A DNA stretch of 45,624 nucleotides from positions 1-45,624 of the forward strand of contig NZ_POUD01000040.1 in the NCBI RefSeq assembly GCF_003236395.1, given 5' to 3'. Below the pieces are notes generated by a model. That model worked only from the letters and a program-made list of their open reading frames with translations, was not told where the DNA came from and searched no databases. The stretch comes from Nonomuraea aridisoli (GTDB lineage: Bacteria; Actinomycetota; Actinomycetes; Streptosporangiales; Streptosporangiaceae). A program made the position numbers and the translations under genes. This document shows positions 16,790 to 25,757 of this stretch, in pieces; positions within the stretch are counted from its first letter, which is position 1; every line of letters starts with the position of its first letter.

Positions 16790-17533
16790 CTAGACATCTA
16801 TTACATGAGAATTACTTGCCCACTTGACGTGGGTCCGGACGAGTGACGAGAACCGGCCCGGCTGTTCGAGCAGGCCCATGTGCGCGTCGTCCGTCTCGAC
16901 GAGCCGGGACCTTGGCACCCGCGAGGCCGCCGTTCGCACGGACTCGAGCGACACCGACCGGTCGTGCCGGCCGGCGACGAAGGTCGTCGGCACGCCGACG
17001 CGTCCGAGGTCGTCCTGGACGTCATGGTCCGCGATCGCACGCCACGTCGCGGCGAGCGCCACGGTGTCGGCCGCGCGCAGACGTTCGGCGGCGTACGCGA
17101 TCGGCGCGGGACGTGGCGTCGCCGTGAGCGCCTCAGGGGTGAACCACCGCTCGAGCGTCTCGCTCACGAGCGCCGGCGCGCCGACCCGCTCCGTGTGCTC
17201 GGCCCTCGCCAGGACGGCGTGGCTGTCGGTCCGAGCGGTGGTGAACGCGGGCAGGAGGGAGAGCACGAGGCCGGGGTGTCGCAGCGCGACGTGCATGGCG
17301 ACCATCCCGCCGAGCGAACAGCCGACGAGGTGCACGGGCTGGGTCAGCCGTCCGGCGACCCAGTCGGCGAGCTCGACGAGGGACCCGGGCGGGCGGGTGG
17401 CGCCGGCAGCAGGGGCGCCCGTGCCGGGGAGTGAGAGGGCCTGGAGATCGGGCACGTCGAGCCAGTCGGCGACGCGCGCGTCGAGCGCGACAGGGTGCAG
17501 CAGGACGACCGGTGCGGCCTGCGGATGCGTCAT
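16790..17533 (-). CDS. Alpha/beta-hydrolase (3-oxoadipate enol-lactonase-like)
   Basis: The protein is 247 residues. The nucleophile elbow is GCSLGG in QPVHLVGCSLGGMVAMHVAL, the acid is likely the Asp in FVAGRHDRSVS, and the His is in VETDDAHMGLLEQP. The N-terminus (APVVLLHPVALDARVADWLD) provides the oxyanion strand. The PcaD-like family hydrolyses lactones or C-C bonds in aromatic ring breakdown. It follows the carboxymuconolactone decarboxylase-like gene with an ATGA overlap; in the beta-ketoadipate pathway PcaC and PcaD act in sequence and are often coupled or fused. The last residues (ASNSHVIDV) are unusually AT-rich in codon use. Confidence 0.85.
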   Translation of the reverse strand: MTHPQAAPVVLLHPVALDARVADWLDVPDLQALSLPGTGAPAAGATRPPGSLVELADWVAGRLTQPVHLVGCSLGGMVAMHVALRHPGLVLSLLPAFTTARTDSHAVLARAEHTERVGAPALVSETLERWFTPEALTATPRPAPIAYAAERLRAADTVALAATWRAIADHDVQDDLGRVGVPTTFVAGRHDRSVSLESVRTAASRVPRSRLVETDDAHMGLLEQPGRFSSLVRTHVKWASNSHVIDV

Positions 17534-17967
17534 GATTCCGCCTCAGGCGGCTCCGAGCCATCGGGCCCTGAGTCTGCTTCCGCGCGCACCTGCTCGATGA
17601 CGTTCTCGATCACCCGGCTCGCGTCGATCGCGGCCGGGAATCCGCAGTAGGCGACCGCGTGCACGGCGATCTCGCGGACGGCGGCCTCCGTCAGGCCGTT
17701 GCGCAGCGCCCCTCTCACGTGGACGCGCAGCTCGTGCGGGCGGTTGAGTGCGATGAGCATGGCCACCGTGATGAGGCTGCGCTGCTGCGGGGCGAGCTCC
17801 TCGCGCGCCCACACCGTGCCCCAGCCGAACTCGGTGATCATCCGCTGGAGCGGGGTCATGGCCTCGGGGTCGGAGCCTCCGCTCGCGTCGACGTGGCGTG
17901 CCCCCAGCACCTGACGGCGCAGTCGCATCCCCCTTTCGAGGGCGCTGCCGCCTGTCGTGTCACTCAT
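17530..17967 (-). CDS. Carboxymuconolactone decarboxylase-family protein (PcaC-like)
   Basis: The protein is 145 residues from ATG 17967, with AAGGGAAG upstream. It is the single CMD fold: RRQVLGARHVDA, MITEFGWGTVWAREELAPQQ, RSLITVAMLIALNRPHELRV, HVRGALRNGLTEAAVREIAV and AVAYCGFPAAIDASRV. The pattern and the lack of CxxC match PcaC-type 4-carboxymuconolactone decarboxylases more than AhpD-type peroxidases. However, no protocatechuate dioxygenase, PcaB or PcaIJ gene is nearby, so the true reaction may be decarboxylation of a related lactone. It is the second gene of the operon, after the transporter. Confidence 0.87.
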   Translation of the reverse strand: MSDTTGGSALERGMRLRRQVLGARHVDASGGSDPEAMTPLQRMITEFGWGTVWAREELAPQQRSLITVAMLIALNRPHELRVHVRGALRNGLTEAAVREIAVHAVAYCGFPAAIDASRVIENVIEQVRAEADSGPDGSEPPEAES

Positions 17968-18077
17968 GTCGTTGGTCTTCCCTTTTCGTAGGCGGTGGGA
18001 CGAACCGTCCCCTGGCTCCTGACGGCATGGTGCCGCCCTGCCGGAAGAGGCGGCCGACACCATGCGTGGCGAACGCC

Positions 18078-19451
18078 TCAGGCCTCAGCGGGCGTCGTCG
18101 AACCGCCCAGCTCGAGCTCCTGCGCCTTGAGCGACGCGCTCTCGTCGGAGAACATCGACCGCTTGCCCGTCTCGGGCAGGAAGATCCACGTGATCACACC
18201 GGCCAGGAGGGCCACCGCGCCGAGGTAGAAGCCGGGCGCCAGCGGGTTGCCCGTCGACGAGACGAGGGCGGCGGCGACAAGCGGCCCGGTGCCGCCGACG
18301 AGGGCGAGGCCGATGTTGTGGCCGATCGCACCACCGCTCATGCGGGACCTCGCGCGGAACATCTCGGCGAGCACGACGGACGTCGTCACGTTGACGACCG
18401 ACTGCGCCAGGCCGAAGAGGATCAGGCCGGCGATGGCCGCGACGATGCCGGCGCGAAGGAGCATGAAGACCGGCACCGCGACCAGGCCCATGCAGATGAG
18501 CGAGATGACGAACGGCCTCTTGCGGCCCCAGAGGTCGCCGATCAGGCCGGCGAACGGGCACATGACCGAGTAGAGGATCAGGCCGATCGCGGTGAGGCCG
18601 ATCGCCGTGGAGCTGCTGAGGCCGACCGTGGCGCTGAGAAAGACGTTGAAGTACGTGAAGAAGTAGTAGATGCCGAGCCCCGCCGCACTCGCGAAGACGG
18701 CGACGATGAGGATGCTCTTCACTTCCTCCTTGCCGAAGCCCTTGAACGGGTTGATCGGCGCCTTCTCCTTCTCCCTCAGCTTGACGAAGACCTCGGTCTC
18801 CACGGCCTTGGCCCGCATGATGAGCGCTACGACGCCGATCGGCAGGGCGAGCAGGAACGGGATGCGCCAACCCCACGACGCCATCTGCGCGGACGTGAGT
18901 GAGACGGTGAGGACGAGCACAAGCGTGCTCGCGGTCAGCGTGCCGAGCGCGGCGCTCACCGAGATGTAGCTCGACCAGACGCCCCGGCGGTTGGACGGTG
19001 CGGTCTCGGTGATGAACGTTCCGGCGCCCGCGAACTCGCCCCCGATCGAGACGCCCTGGAGCGAACGCAGGACGACGAGCAGGATCGGGGCTGCGATGCC
19101 GATCGCGTCATAGTTCGGCAGCACGCCGATGAGCGCCGTTGACAGGCTCATGAGGGCGATCGCCCAGACGAGCGCGTTCTTGCGGCCGTAGCGGTCTCCG
19201 ACGTAGCCCCACAGGAAGCCGCCGAAGGGGCGGAAGAAGAAGGTGACGCCGAAGACGGCGAGCGACGACAGCAGCTGCGCCGAGGCGTCTCCTGGGAAGA
19301 AGTTCGCGCCGATGATCGCGGCCATGAAGCCGTACGAGCCGAAGTCGACGTACTCGATGTAGTTGCCGAAGACGGCCGAGACGGTCGAGCGCTTCGCGCC
19401 GGGGCGTGTCTGATTGCTTGTGGTGGTGCTGGATGGTGCAGCGGTAGCCAT
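18078..19451 (-). CDS. MFS transporter, MHS family (operon uptake system)
   Basis: The protein is 457 residues from ATG 19451, with GGAGGAAG upstream. It has about 12 membrane spans. MHS signatures are FGNYIEYVDFGSYGFMAAII, GYVGDRYGRKNALVWAIALM and LRSLQGVSIGGEFAGAGTFI. These carriers take up organic acids (shikimate, 2-oxoglutarate, aromatic or dicarboxylic acids) with protons. It is the first gene of the eight-gene operon, so it most likely imports the pathway substrate. The upstream 150 bases hold the operon promoter region and a partial palindrome that may bind an IclR protein. Confidence 0.9.
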   Translation of the reverse strand: MATAAPSSTTTSNQTRPGAKRSTVSAVFGNYIEYVDFGSYGFMAAIIGANFFPGDASAQLLSSLAVFGVTFFFRPFGGFLWGYVGDRYGRKNALVWAIALMSLSTALIGVLPNYDAIGIAAPILLVVLRSLQGVSIGGEFAGAGTFITETAPSNRRGVWSSYISVSAALGTLTASTLVLVLTVSLTSAQMASWGWRIPFLLALPIGVVALIMRAKAVETEVFVKLREKEKAPINPFKGFGKEEVKSILIVAVFASAAGLGIYYFFTYFNVFLSATVGLSSSTAIGLTAIGLILYSVMCPFAGLIGDLWGRKRPFVISLICMGLVAVPVFMLLRAGIVAAIAGLILFGLAQSVVNVTTSVVLAEMFRARSRMSGGAIGHNIGLALVGGTGPLVAAALVSSTGNPLAPGFYLGAVALLAGVITWIFLPETGKRSMFSDESASLKAQELELGGSTTPAEA

Positions 19452-19535
19452 TGGGCTTCCTCCAACCTCGTCCGTGAGGCTCCGCCGGAGTTGCCCCCTA
19501 TATCGACCGACGTGCGCACGGTGTTCCGGCAAGGA

Positions 19536-19551
19536 TGTGCCTTGGGACACA
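19536..19551. promoter_or_regulatory. Partial palindrome, possible IclR site
   Basis: TGTGCCTTGGGACACA is a 16-bp imperfect dyad (TGTGnC...GnCACA, five of eight pairs) about 85 bases upstream of the transporter start. Its place between the IclR genes and the operon they probably control makes it the best operator candidate here. No clear -35/-10 was chosen. Confidence 0.35.
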
Positions 19552-19602
19552 GTCCTAGCAGATGAACACATCGTCCGCCAAGTAAGAATTTTGCGAATCT
19601 GG

Positions 19603-20331
19603 CTACGGCACCACCAACAGCCGCTCCACACCGGCGCGCAACTCCGCGACGAAGTCGTCGCAGTGCTTCCGGACGTCCTCCACGAGTCCGCCGAGCGACA
19701 GCGCGCCGCGCAGCGTGCCGTCGGGCGCCAGGATCGGCACGCCGAGGGCGCCGATGCCGACCGTGACGTCCTCCTCGGACAGCGCGTAGCCATCGCGCCG
19801 GATCCGCTCCCGGTCGGCCGCGAGCTCGTCGGGGTCGGTGATCGTCTTCTCGGTGAGTCGCCTCAGATCGCCCTCGGGCAGCGGCACACCGTATGCCGCG
19901 AACGTCCGGCCGGCCGCGCCGACGTGCAGCGGGATCGTTCTTCCCGGCCGGTAGGCGAGCACGTCGATCCCCCGGCCCTGGCACCAGTCGAGGCACAGGG
20001 CACTCGATCCGTACGGGACGCTGAGGAAGGCCGTCTGGCCGGTGCGTTCGACGAGGTGCGCCAGCACCTCCGGCACACCACGCCATTCCGACATGCCGGC
20101 GCGGGCCGCGTCGGCGAGGGCCAGCCACCGCGTCGAGAGCCGCACTCTCGAGTCGGGCAGCAGCTCCACCATGCCGACGGCGGCGAGCCCTTCGCAGAGG
20201 CGATAGATGCTCGGTCGCGGCACCCCGATCCGGGTGGCGACGTCGACGAGTGGCAGGGCGCCCTCGCCGGCCAGCAACTCGATGAGATCCGTCGCGTTCG
20301 CCAGTACGCGCATCGGCGCGGCCCCGCTCAC
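19603..20331 (-). CDS. IclR-family regulator (second of a tandem pair)
   Basis: The protein is 242 residues from GTG 20331, with GGAGG upstream and a GTGA overlap with the previous IclR stop. The N-terminal winged HTH reads ATDLIELLAGEGALPLVDVA, TRIGVPRPSIYRLCEGLAAV. The C-terminal GAF-like effector domain has GQTAFLSVPYGSSALCLDW, PLHVGAAGRTFAAYG, and ALSEEDVTVGIGALGVPILA with GALSLGGLV. IclR proteins act as repressors or activators of catabolic operons. The pair lies directly upstream of the eight-gene operon on the same strand, so local control is likely. Confidence 0.92.
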   Translation of the reverse strand: MSGAAPMRVLANATDLIELLAGEGALPLVDVATRIGVPRPSIYRLCEGLAAVGMVELLPDSRVRLSTRWLALADAARAGMSEWRGVPEVLAHLVERTGQTAFLSVPYGSSALCLDWCQGRGIDVLAYRPGRTIPLHVGAAGRTFAAYGVPLPEGDLRRLTEKTITDPDELAADRERIRRDGYALSEEDVTVGIGALGVPILAPDGTLRGALSLGGLVEDVRKHCDDFVAELRAGVERLLVVP

Positions 20332-21107
20332 GCGACCTCCTCGCCGCCGAAGCCGAGTGATCGGCTGACCGCTGCCGCGCAGGCGGCGACGCGAGGCCCG
20401 TTCTCGGGCACATCGAGCACCTGGGAGCGGAGTCCGCCGATGGACACGGCGGCCTCGAGCTCGCCCCGGTGGTTGAAGACCGGCGCGCCGATCGCGGCGA
20501 TCCCGACCGTCACGTCGCCGTCGGACTCCGCCCAACCGCGGGCCCGGATCTGGTGGATCTCGTCGTCGAGAGCCCCGCCGAGCGGCCCCCGCGGCTCGCC
20601 GGGAAGCGCCGCGAGCCCGGCCATGACGAGCTGCCGCTCCTCGATCGGCAGGTGGGCCAGCAGCGCCTTCGGCGCTCCCCCGACGTTGAGCATGAGGGAG
20701 TCGCCGACCCGGAAGTTGAGGGCGTGGACGCCGGGACCCTCGAGTCGCTCGATGCACACGCCTGTCAGGCCGCGGCGCACGCAGAGGTACGTCGTCGCCC
20801 CCGTCTCCGCGCGCAGCTCGCGAAGATGGGGGATGGCGCGTTCGCGGACGTCGACGAAGTCCTCCGCCAGCCCGCCGATGCGCACGAAAAAGAGGCCGAG
20901 CCGGTAGAGACCGCGCTTGGAGCCCCGCTCCACCCAGCCGATCTGTTTGAGGTCGGCGAGCAATCGGTAGGTGGAGCTCAACGGCTCGTTCACCGCCTCA
21001 GCGAGCTGCGCGACGGTGGCCTCACCGTCGCGGCTGAGCACGCGTACGAGTGCATCGGCCTTCCAGATGATTTCCAGTCCTGGGCGGTCAACGGCCTCCA
21101 TGGCCAC
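20328..21107 (-). CDS. IclR-family regulator (first of a tandem pair)
   Basis: The protein is 259 residues if it starts at GTG 21107; ATG 21101 is equally plausible. The winged HTH is KADALVRVLSRDGEATVAQL, AEAVNEPLSSTYRLLADLKQ. The effector domain has GATTYLCVRRGLTGVCIERL, LMLNVGGAPKALLAHLP, and WAESDGDVTVGIAAIGAPVF with AAVSIGGLR. It is only distantly similar to the overlapping downstream IclR (different HTH helices and ligand loops), so the pair is an old duplication or two separate regulators that may form heterodimers or sense two metabolites. Confidence 0.92.
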   Translation of the reverse strand: MAMEAVDRPGLEIIWKADALVRVLSRDGEATVAQLAEAVNEPLSSTYRLLADLKQIGWVERGSKRGLYRLGLFFVRIGGLAEDFVDVRERAIPHLRELRAETGATTYLCVRRGLTGVCIERLEGPGVHALNFRVGDSLMLNVGGAPKALLAHLPIEERQLVMAGLAALPGEPRGPLGGALDDEIHQIRARGWAESDGDVTVGIAAIGAPVFNHRGELEAAVSIGGLRSQVLDVPENGPRVAACAAAVSRSLGFGGEEVA

Positions 21108-21212
21108 ATATTCTCACAAGCCGGGCTGATCCTCGGGTGGTTGTTCTTACCGAGCGGGCGGAGCTTCCGGTACGTGAGCACGCTCTGGCTTCCATGGCTG
21201 ACCCGCGGCCGT

Positions 21213-22689
21213 CTAGCGGAGAGCTGCGAGGTAGGACACCGCTCGATAGGCCGATTCGATCGCTCCGTCGACGAATCCGTGGTCGGCCTGGTCGGTCGTC
21301 GACACGGTGATCCGGCCGACCGGCGTGCCGATGATGTCGGCGGGGGTCGGACGCTGTGGCCAGGCGTCCGCGTCCCACGGCAGGATGTTGTAGCGGGCGT
21401 AGCCGTGCGCCCAGCGGTTCACGGTGATCCCGGCGATGTCCGGCGATGTCCGGCGATGTCCGGCGATGTCCTTCGCCGGATCGAAGCCGCCGGGGGTCAG
21501 CACGTCCGCGAGCGCGGTGCGCATGCTGTGCTCCAGGTCCTCGAACGGCATGCGGGCCAGGGCGGCCCGGCCGGCCCGGGCGGCGTCCTGCGGGTTCGCC
21601 AGGCCCTCCTGCGTCAGCCCGGTGCCGAAGTGCACCACGATGGGCTCGTCCGGGTCGGCGGAGAACCGGTAGTGGCGGCCCATGCTGACCGGGAAGTCCA
21701 GTGACGCGCTCGACCAGAAACCGTGCGGGAACCTGATCGAGTTGATGCCGAGCCTGGCCCACGCCTTCCAGTTCCGCAGGGCGACGTTCGCGTAGATGAT
21801 CGGGTACTTGACGGCCTCGTGGCCGGCTGCTTTCTGCTCGTCCGACAGCTCGGGCACGATGTACGGGATCATCGCGTTCCAGCACGCCATGACGACGCCG
21901 CCGGCCCGCACCCGCCTGAGCCTGCCGTCCTGGACGTACTGGACCTCGACCGAACGGCCCCCCCGCGGTGTGGGCGACGCGGACCGCCGTGCTGTTCAGG
22001 CGGATCTTGACCCGGTTGCCGGGCTTGTCGAGCCGCGCGTAGTCGCACCGCGAGGTGACCAGGTCCTCCATGGAGTTTCCGGGGAGCGCGCCCGGGATGA
22101 GGCGGCGCACGAGCGCGCGGGCGACCGAGGCGTTGCCGTCCGGGAAGTGGAAGATGTACGGGTCCGTCGCGCCCCACATCCGGGCGCACCACTTGGCCAC
22201 GCCGGGCCACGGGCCGCCGCTCGTGTCGAGGCCGAGCCCCTGGGTGCTCCAGCACGGCACGCCCGCCCGCGCCGTGGTCGGCGTAGAAGCTCTGGTCGAA
22301 GTAGGTGTGGAACTTCTCGACGTCGATGCCGACGTCGGTGAGGGGCTGCTTGGCCTCCGGCGGGTACGAGCTCGGGGTGTCGATGGACTGCGACCCGCCG
22401 TAACCGATGATCGTCTTGCCGCCGACGGTGAACTCGTTGCGCTTGGTGTGGCCGCCGAAGTCGTCATGCGGGTCGATCAGCAGGATCCTGGCCCTGCGGT
22501 CGCGGGTAGTACCCCCGGCCGTGACTCTTTCCTGGACCGGTGGCGGCCGCGGCCGTGCCGCCGCCGATGAGGCCGCCGAGGGCCAGCGCGCCGCCTGCGA
22601 CGGCGATCCCGTCCAGGAAGTCGCGGCGGGTGATGCCGCTCCGCATCCCCAGTTCCTCGTCGGACCAGCCAGAATGCTTCCGCGCTCAT
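21213..22689 (-). pseudogene. Tat-exported FAD-dependent (amine) oxidase, multiply frameshifted and deleted
   Basis: Pieces in all three minus-strand frames add up to one flavoprotein. The start at 22689 (MSA, then frameshift to KHSGWSDEELGMRSG) leads to a twin-arginine signal, ITRRDFLDGIAVAGGALALG. Then about 80 residues with the FAD GxGxxG motif are missing near 22505. Next come RARILLIDPHDDFGGHTKRN and GKTIIGYGGSQSIDTP, a frameshift near 22258, GLGLDTSGGPWPGVAKWCA, a frameshift near 21965, and the C-terminal substrate domain (VVMACWNAMIPYIVPELS to FVDGAIESAYRAVSYLAALR). The protein would act outside the membrane. It is the last gene of the LacI-controlled urease operon. It also carries a 10-bp tandem repeat (21431-21470). 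It is clearly inactive unless the sequence is faulty. Confidence 0.8.
21431..21470. repeat. Four exact tandem copies of a 10-bp unit
   Basis: CGGCGATGTC is repeated four times in a row inside the oxidase pseudogene. The encoded protein reads DIAGHRRTSPDIAGITVNRW, where the family would have DIAGITVNRW, so three extra units (30 bp) were added without changing the frame. This looks like slippage expansion. Confidence 0.85.
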
Positions 22690-22703
22690 CGCTCCCCGTG
22701 CGG

Positions 22704-24089
22704 TCAGGACTGGGTGGCGGCCGGGGCTTCGACCTCCGGCTCGACCTCGCTGAGGCGCAGTTCCGGCGGGCGACGGGTGAACATCCGGGTCAGCCCGAGC
22801 AGGTAGACGAACCCGGCGGCGACCCAGGACAGCCCGACCACGAACGTCATGCCGGACAGGCTGGTCCACAACCACAGGCAGAGCAGCACGCCGATGGCGG
22901 GCACGACGCCGTACTTGACCAGGTCCTGCGGCGTGCGCCTGCCCTCGTTCACGACGTAGTGCTTGATCACCGAGAGGTTCACGAAGGAGAACGCCACCAG
23001 CGCGCCGAAGCTGACGACCGCCGAGGCCAGCTCCAGGCTGATGAACAGCGCCACCAGCGACAGCGCGCCGACCGCGAGGTTGGCGCGGACGGGGTTGCGG
23101 AACCTGGGGTGCACGTAGCCGAAGAACCGCCGCGGCAGCACGCCGTCGCGGCCCATGGCGTACAGGATGCGGGACACGCTCGCCTGCGAGGTCATCGCCG
23201 AGGCGAAGCAGCCGGCGATGTAGGCGGCGGTGAAGAAGGCGGCCAGCAGGGCCCCGCCGACGTGCCGCATGACGTCCAGCGCCGCCGAGTCCGCGTCGGT
23301 GAACGACCGCCAGTCGGGGAAGGCCAGGTGGCCGGCGTAGGAGATGACGACGAAGAGGACACCGCCCGCCAGGGTCGTCAGCATGATCGCCCGGGGGATC
23401 CGCCGGCGGGGGTCGTGCGTCTCCTCCGACAGCGTGGAGACCGCGTCGAACCCGAGGAAGGACAGGCACAGGATCGCGGCGCCGCCGAGGATCATCCCCA
23501 GGTCGGTGCCGGCGCCGAAGAACGGCTCGGTGATCGACGGCATCGGTTCGCCGGCGACGGCGCGCACGGCGCCGGCCAGGAACACCACGACGAACACGAC
23601 CTGGATCCCGATCAGGACGAAGTTCAGCCGGCTCACCATCCGGATGCCCAGCACGTTCAGCCCGGTGACCAGGACGATCGCGGCGATGACCCAGACCCAG
23701 GCCGGGACCGACGCGAAGGCCGCGTTCAGGTAGATGCCGATCACCAGGTAGTTGATCATCGGCAGGAAGACGTAGTCCAGCAGCAGGGCCCAGCCGGTCA
23801 TGAAGCCCAGGTGCGGGCCGAACGACTTCTGGGTGTAGGTGTAGGCGGAGCCGGCGTACGGATGCGCCCTGACCATCCGCCCGTAGCTGTAGGCGGTGAA
23901 CAACATCGCCGTGAGGGTGACGACGTACGCGCCGGGCAGGTGCCCGGCGGTCATCTCCGTGACGATCCCGTACGTGGTGAACACGGTGAGCGGCACCATG
24001 TAGGCCAGGCCGAACAGGACCAGCGCGGGCATGCCGAGCACGCGCTGCAGATGTGGGGTGGTGGCCGGGGTTGGGGGGTGGCTGGACAT
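22704..24089 (-). CDS. APC-family amino acid/amine permease
   Basis: The protein is 461 residues from ATG 24089, with GAGGAGG upstream; a longer frame from 24149 overlaps the neighbouring gene. About 12 membrane spans are visible, beginning MPALVLFGLAYMVPLTVFTT. The APC features are the broken first helix (GLAYMVPL), YAGSAYTYTQKSFGPHLGF in helix 2-3, and FLGFDAVSTLSEETHDPRRR after helix 6. It resembles the PuuP/putrescine and amino acid importers. It lies 10 bases after the amidohydrolase gene and so belongs to the urease operon, probably bringing in its nitrogenous substrate. Confidence 0.9.
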   Translation of the reverse strand: MSSHPPTPATTPHLQRVLGMPALVLFGLAYMVPLTVFTTYGIVTEMTAGHLPGAYVVTLTAMLFTAYSYGRMVRAHPYAGSAYTYTQKSFGPHLGFMTGWALLLDYVFLPMINYLVIGIYLNAAFASVPAWVWVIAAIVLVTGLNVLGIRMVSRLNFVLIGIQVVFVVVFLAGAVRAVAGEPMPSITEPFFGAGTDLGMILGGAAILCLSFLGFDAVSTLSEETHDPRRRIPRAIMLTTLAGGVLFVVISYAGHLAFPDWRSFTDADSAALDVMRHVGGALLAAFFTAAYIAGCFASAMTSQASVSRILYAMGRDGVLPRRFFGYVHPRFRNPVRANLAVGALSLVALFISLELASAVVSFGALVAFSFVNLSVIKHYVVNEGRRTPQDLVKYGVVPAIGVLLCLWLWTSLSGMTFVVGLSWVAAGFVYLLGLTRMFTRRPPELRLSEVEPEVEAPAATQS

Positions 24090-24099
24090 CGATGCCTCC

Positions 24100-25728
24100 T
24101 CAGGGGCGTTCGTACACGACGGACCCCGCGGCGATGGTGTAGTCGACATGTGCGTCGCCGACAGGGCCGGCGGCGCGGGTGAAGAGGTTGCGGTCGAGCA
24201 CGGTCAGGTCGGCGCGGTTGCCGACGGCGATGGTGCCGGCCTCGTCGTCGTGGTTGACGTAGGCGGAGCCGGCGGTGAACGCGGCCAGTGCGGTCCGCAG
24301 CGGCAGCGCCTGCTCGGGCAGGAACGGCGGGTTGTCCCGGTTCTCGGGGTCGATCCGGGTGACGGCGACCTCGATCTCCTCCAGCGGGTTGGCGGTGGTC
24401 ACCGCCCAGTCGCTGCCCATCGCCAGCGTCGCGCCGGAGCGCAGCAGGTCACCGAAGGGGTATTGCAGGTCGGCCCGGTCCCGGCCGAGGAACGGCACGG
24501 TCAGCTCCTCCATCTGCGGCTCCAGCTGGGCCCAGTACGCCTGGAGGTTGGCCGTGACGCCCAGCTCGCGGAAGCGGGGGACGTCGTCGGGGTGGACGAG
24601 TTGCAGGTGCGCGATGTGGTGCCTGCGGTCGCCGGCGCCGTTGGCGGTCCTGGCGGCCTGCACCGCGTCGAGCGCGTTGCGCACGGCCCGGTCACCGATC
24701 GCGTGCAGGTGCACCTGGAAGCCCAGCCGGTCGAGTTCGGTCACCGCCGCGGTGAGCAGGTCGCGCTCGACGAAGGTCAGGCCGTGGTTGCCGGTGTGCC
24801 CGCCGCAGCCGTCGCAGTAGGGCTCCAGCAGCGCGCCCGTGTAGTTCTCCATCACCCCGTCGGTCATGATCTTCACGGTGGTGGGGCGGAACCGGGCCGT
24901 GCCGGTCTCCCGCCGGCCGAGGAACTCCGGGATCTGGTCCAGCCCGCGGTGCCGGTCCCACCACAGCGCTCCCACCACGCGGGCGGTGAGCCGGCCGGAG
25001 GAGTCGAGGGAGCGGTAGGCGTCCTGCGTGGCCGGGGTGACCCAGGCGTCCTGCCAGCCGGTGATGCCGAGGGAGTGCAGGTGCCGCTGCGCGTTCAGGA
25101 TGGCGGCCTCCCACTCCTCCCGGCTCGGCAGCGGGACGTGGCGGTCGTTGAAGGAGTACGCCGCGCCCTCGTGCAGGGTGCCGGTGGGCTCGCCGGTCCG
25201 CGGGTCGCGTTCGATCCGGCCGTCGGCGGGGTCCGGGGTGTCCTTGGTGGTCCCGGCCACCGCGAGCGCGGCGGAGTTCACCCACGCGCCGTGCACGTCC
25301 CGGTTGAACAGGAACACCGGCCGGTCCGGCACGATCGTGTCGAGGTCCTCCTTGCGGGGCGTGCCGCCGGGGAAGTACTCCATCGCCCAGCCGCCGCCGA
25401 CGATCCAGGGCCGGTCGGGGTGGTCCGCCGCGTAGGCGGCGATGCGATCGAGGTAGGCCCGCCGGCCCACCAGGTCGTTCAGGTCGACGTTCAGCCGGTT
25501 GCGGCCGGCGAACGGTGCGTGGACGTGCGCGTCCTGGAAGCCGGGCAGCACCATCCCGCCGCGGGCCTCGATCACCCTGGTGCGCGGGCCCGTGAGCTCG
25601 CGGACGGCCCGCCCGCCCACCGCGACGATCCGGTCCCCGCGTACGGCCACCGCGTCGGACCAGCTGCGGGCGGCGTCCATGGTGCAGACGTCGGCTCCGG
25701 TGATGACGAGACTCGCGTATGGGGTCAC
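24100..25728 (-). CDS. YtcJ-type metal-dependent amidohydrolase
   Basis: The protein is 542 residues, starting at a GTG (25728) with only a weak SD. It belongs to the amidohydrolase superfamily, YtcJ/amidohydro_3 type. Metal-binding HxH is in LPGFQDAHVHAPFAGRN; other conserved stations are RPTTVKIMTDGVMENYTGAL (probable bridging Lys), FQVHLHAIGDRAVRNALDAV, RRHHIAHLQLVHPDD and LAMGSDWAVTTANPLEEI (metal Asp). Enzymes of this group hydrolyse N-substituted amides, ureides or formamides. It lies between the urease alpha gene and the permease, 29 and 10 bases away, so it may release urea or an amine from the imported compound. The exact substrate is unknown. Confidence 0.88.
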   Translation of the reverse strand: MTPYASLVITGADVCTMDAARSWSDAVAVRGDRIVAVGGRAVRELTGPRTRVIEARGGMVLPGFQDAHVHAPFAGRNRLNVDLNDLVGRRAYLDRIAAYAADHPDRPWIVGGGWAMEYFPGGTPRKEDLDTIVPDRPVFLFNRDVHGAWVNSAALAVAGTTKDTPDPADGRIERDPRTGEPTGTLHEGAAYSFNDRHVPLPSREEWEAAILNAQRHLHSLGITGWQDAWVTPATQDAYRSLDSSGRLTARVVGALWWDRHRGLDQIPEFLGRRETGTARFRPTTVKIMTDGVMENYTGALLEPYCDGCGGHTGNHGLTFVERDLLTAAVTELDRLGFQVHLHAIGDRAVRNALDAVQAARTANGAGDRRHHIAHLQLVHPDDVPRFRELGVTANLQAYWAQLEPQMEELTVPFLGRDRADLQYPFGDLLRSGATLAMGSDWAVTTANPLEEIEVAVTRIDPENRDNPPFLPEQALPLRTALAAFTAGSAYVNHDDEAGTIAVGNRADLTVLDRNLFTRAAGPVGDAHVDYTIAAGSVVYERP

Positions 25729-25757
25729 TCGGTGTGCGCCTTCCGGGAGAGGGTCGG

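Noticed and set aside
17530..17967. Calling this gene AhpD-type peroxidase
   Set aside because: The CxxC pair needed for AhpD-type activity is absent and the sequence is closer to the PcaC form.
21431..21470. Short regular repeat that might suggest a CRISPR array
   Set aside because: The 10-bp units are directly adjacent with no spacers, and they lie in a coding remnant. It is a slippage expansion.
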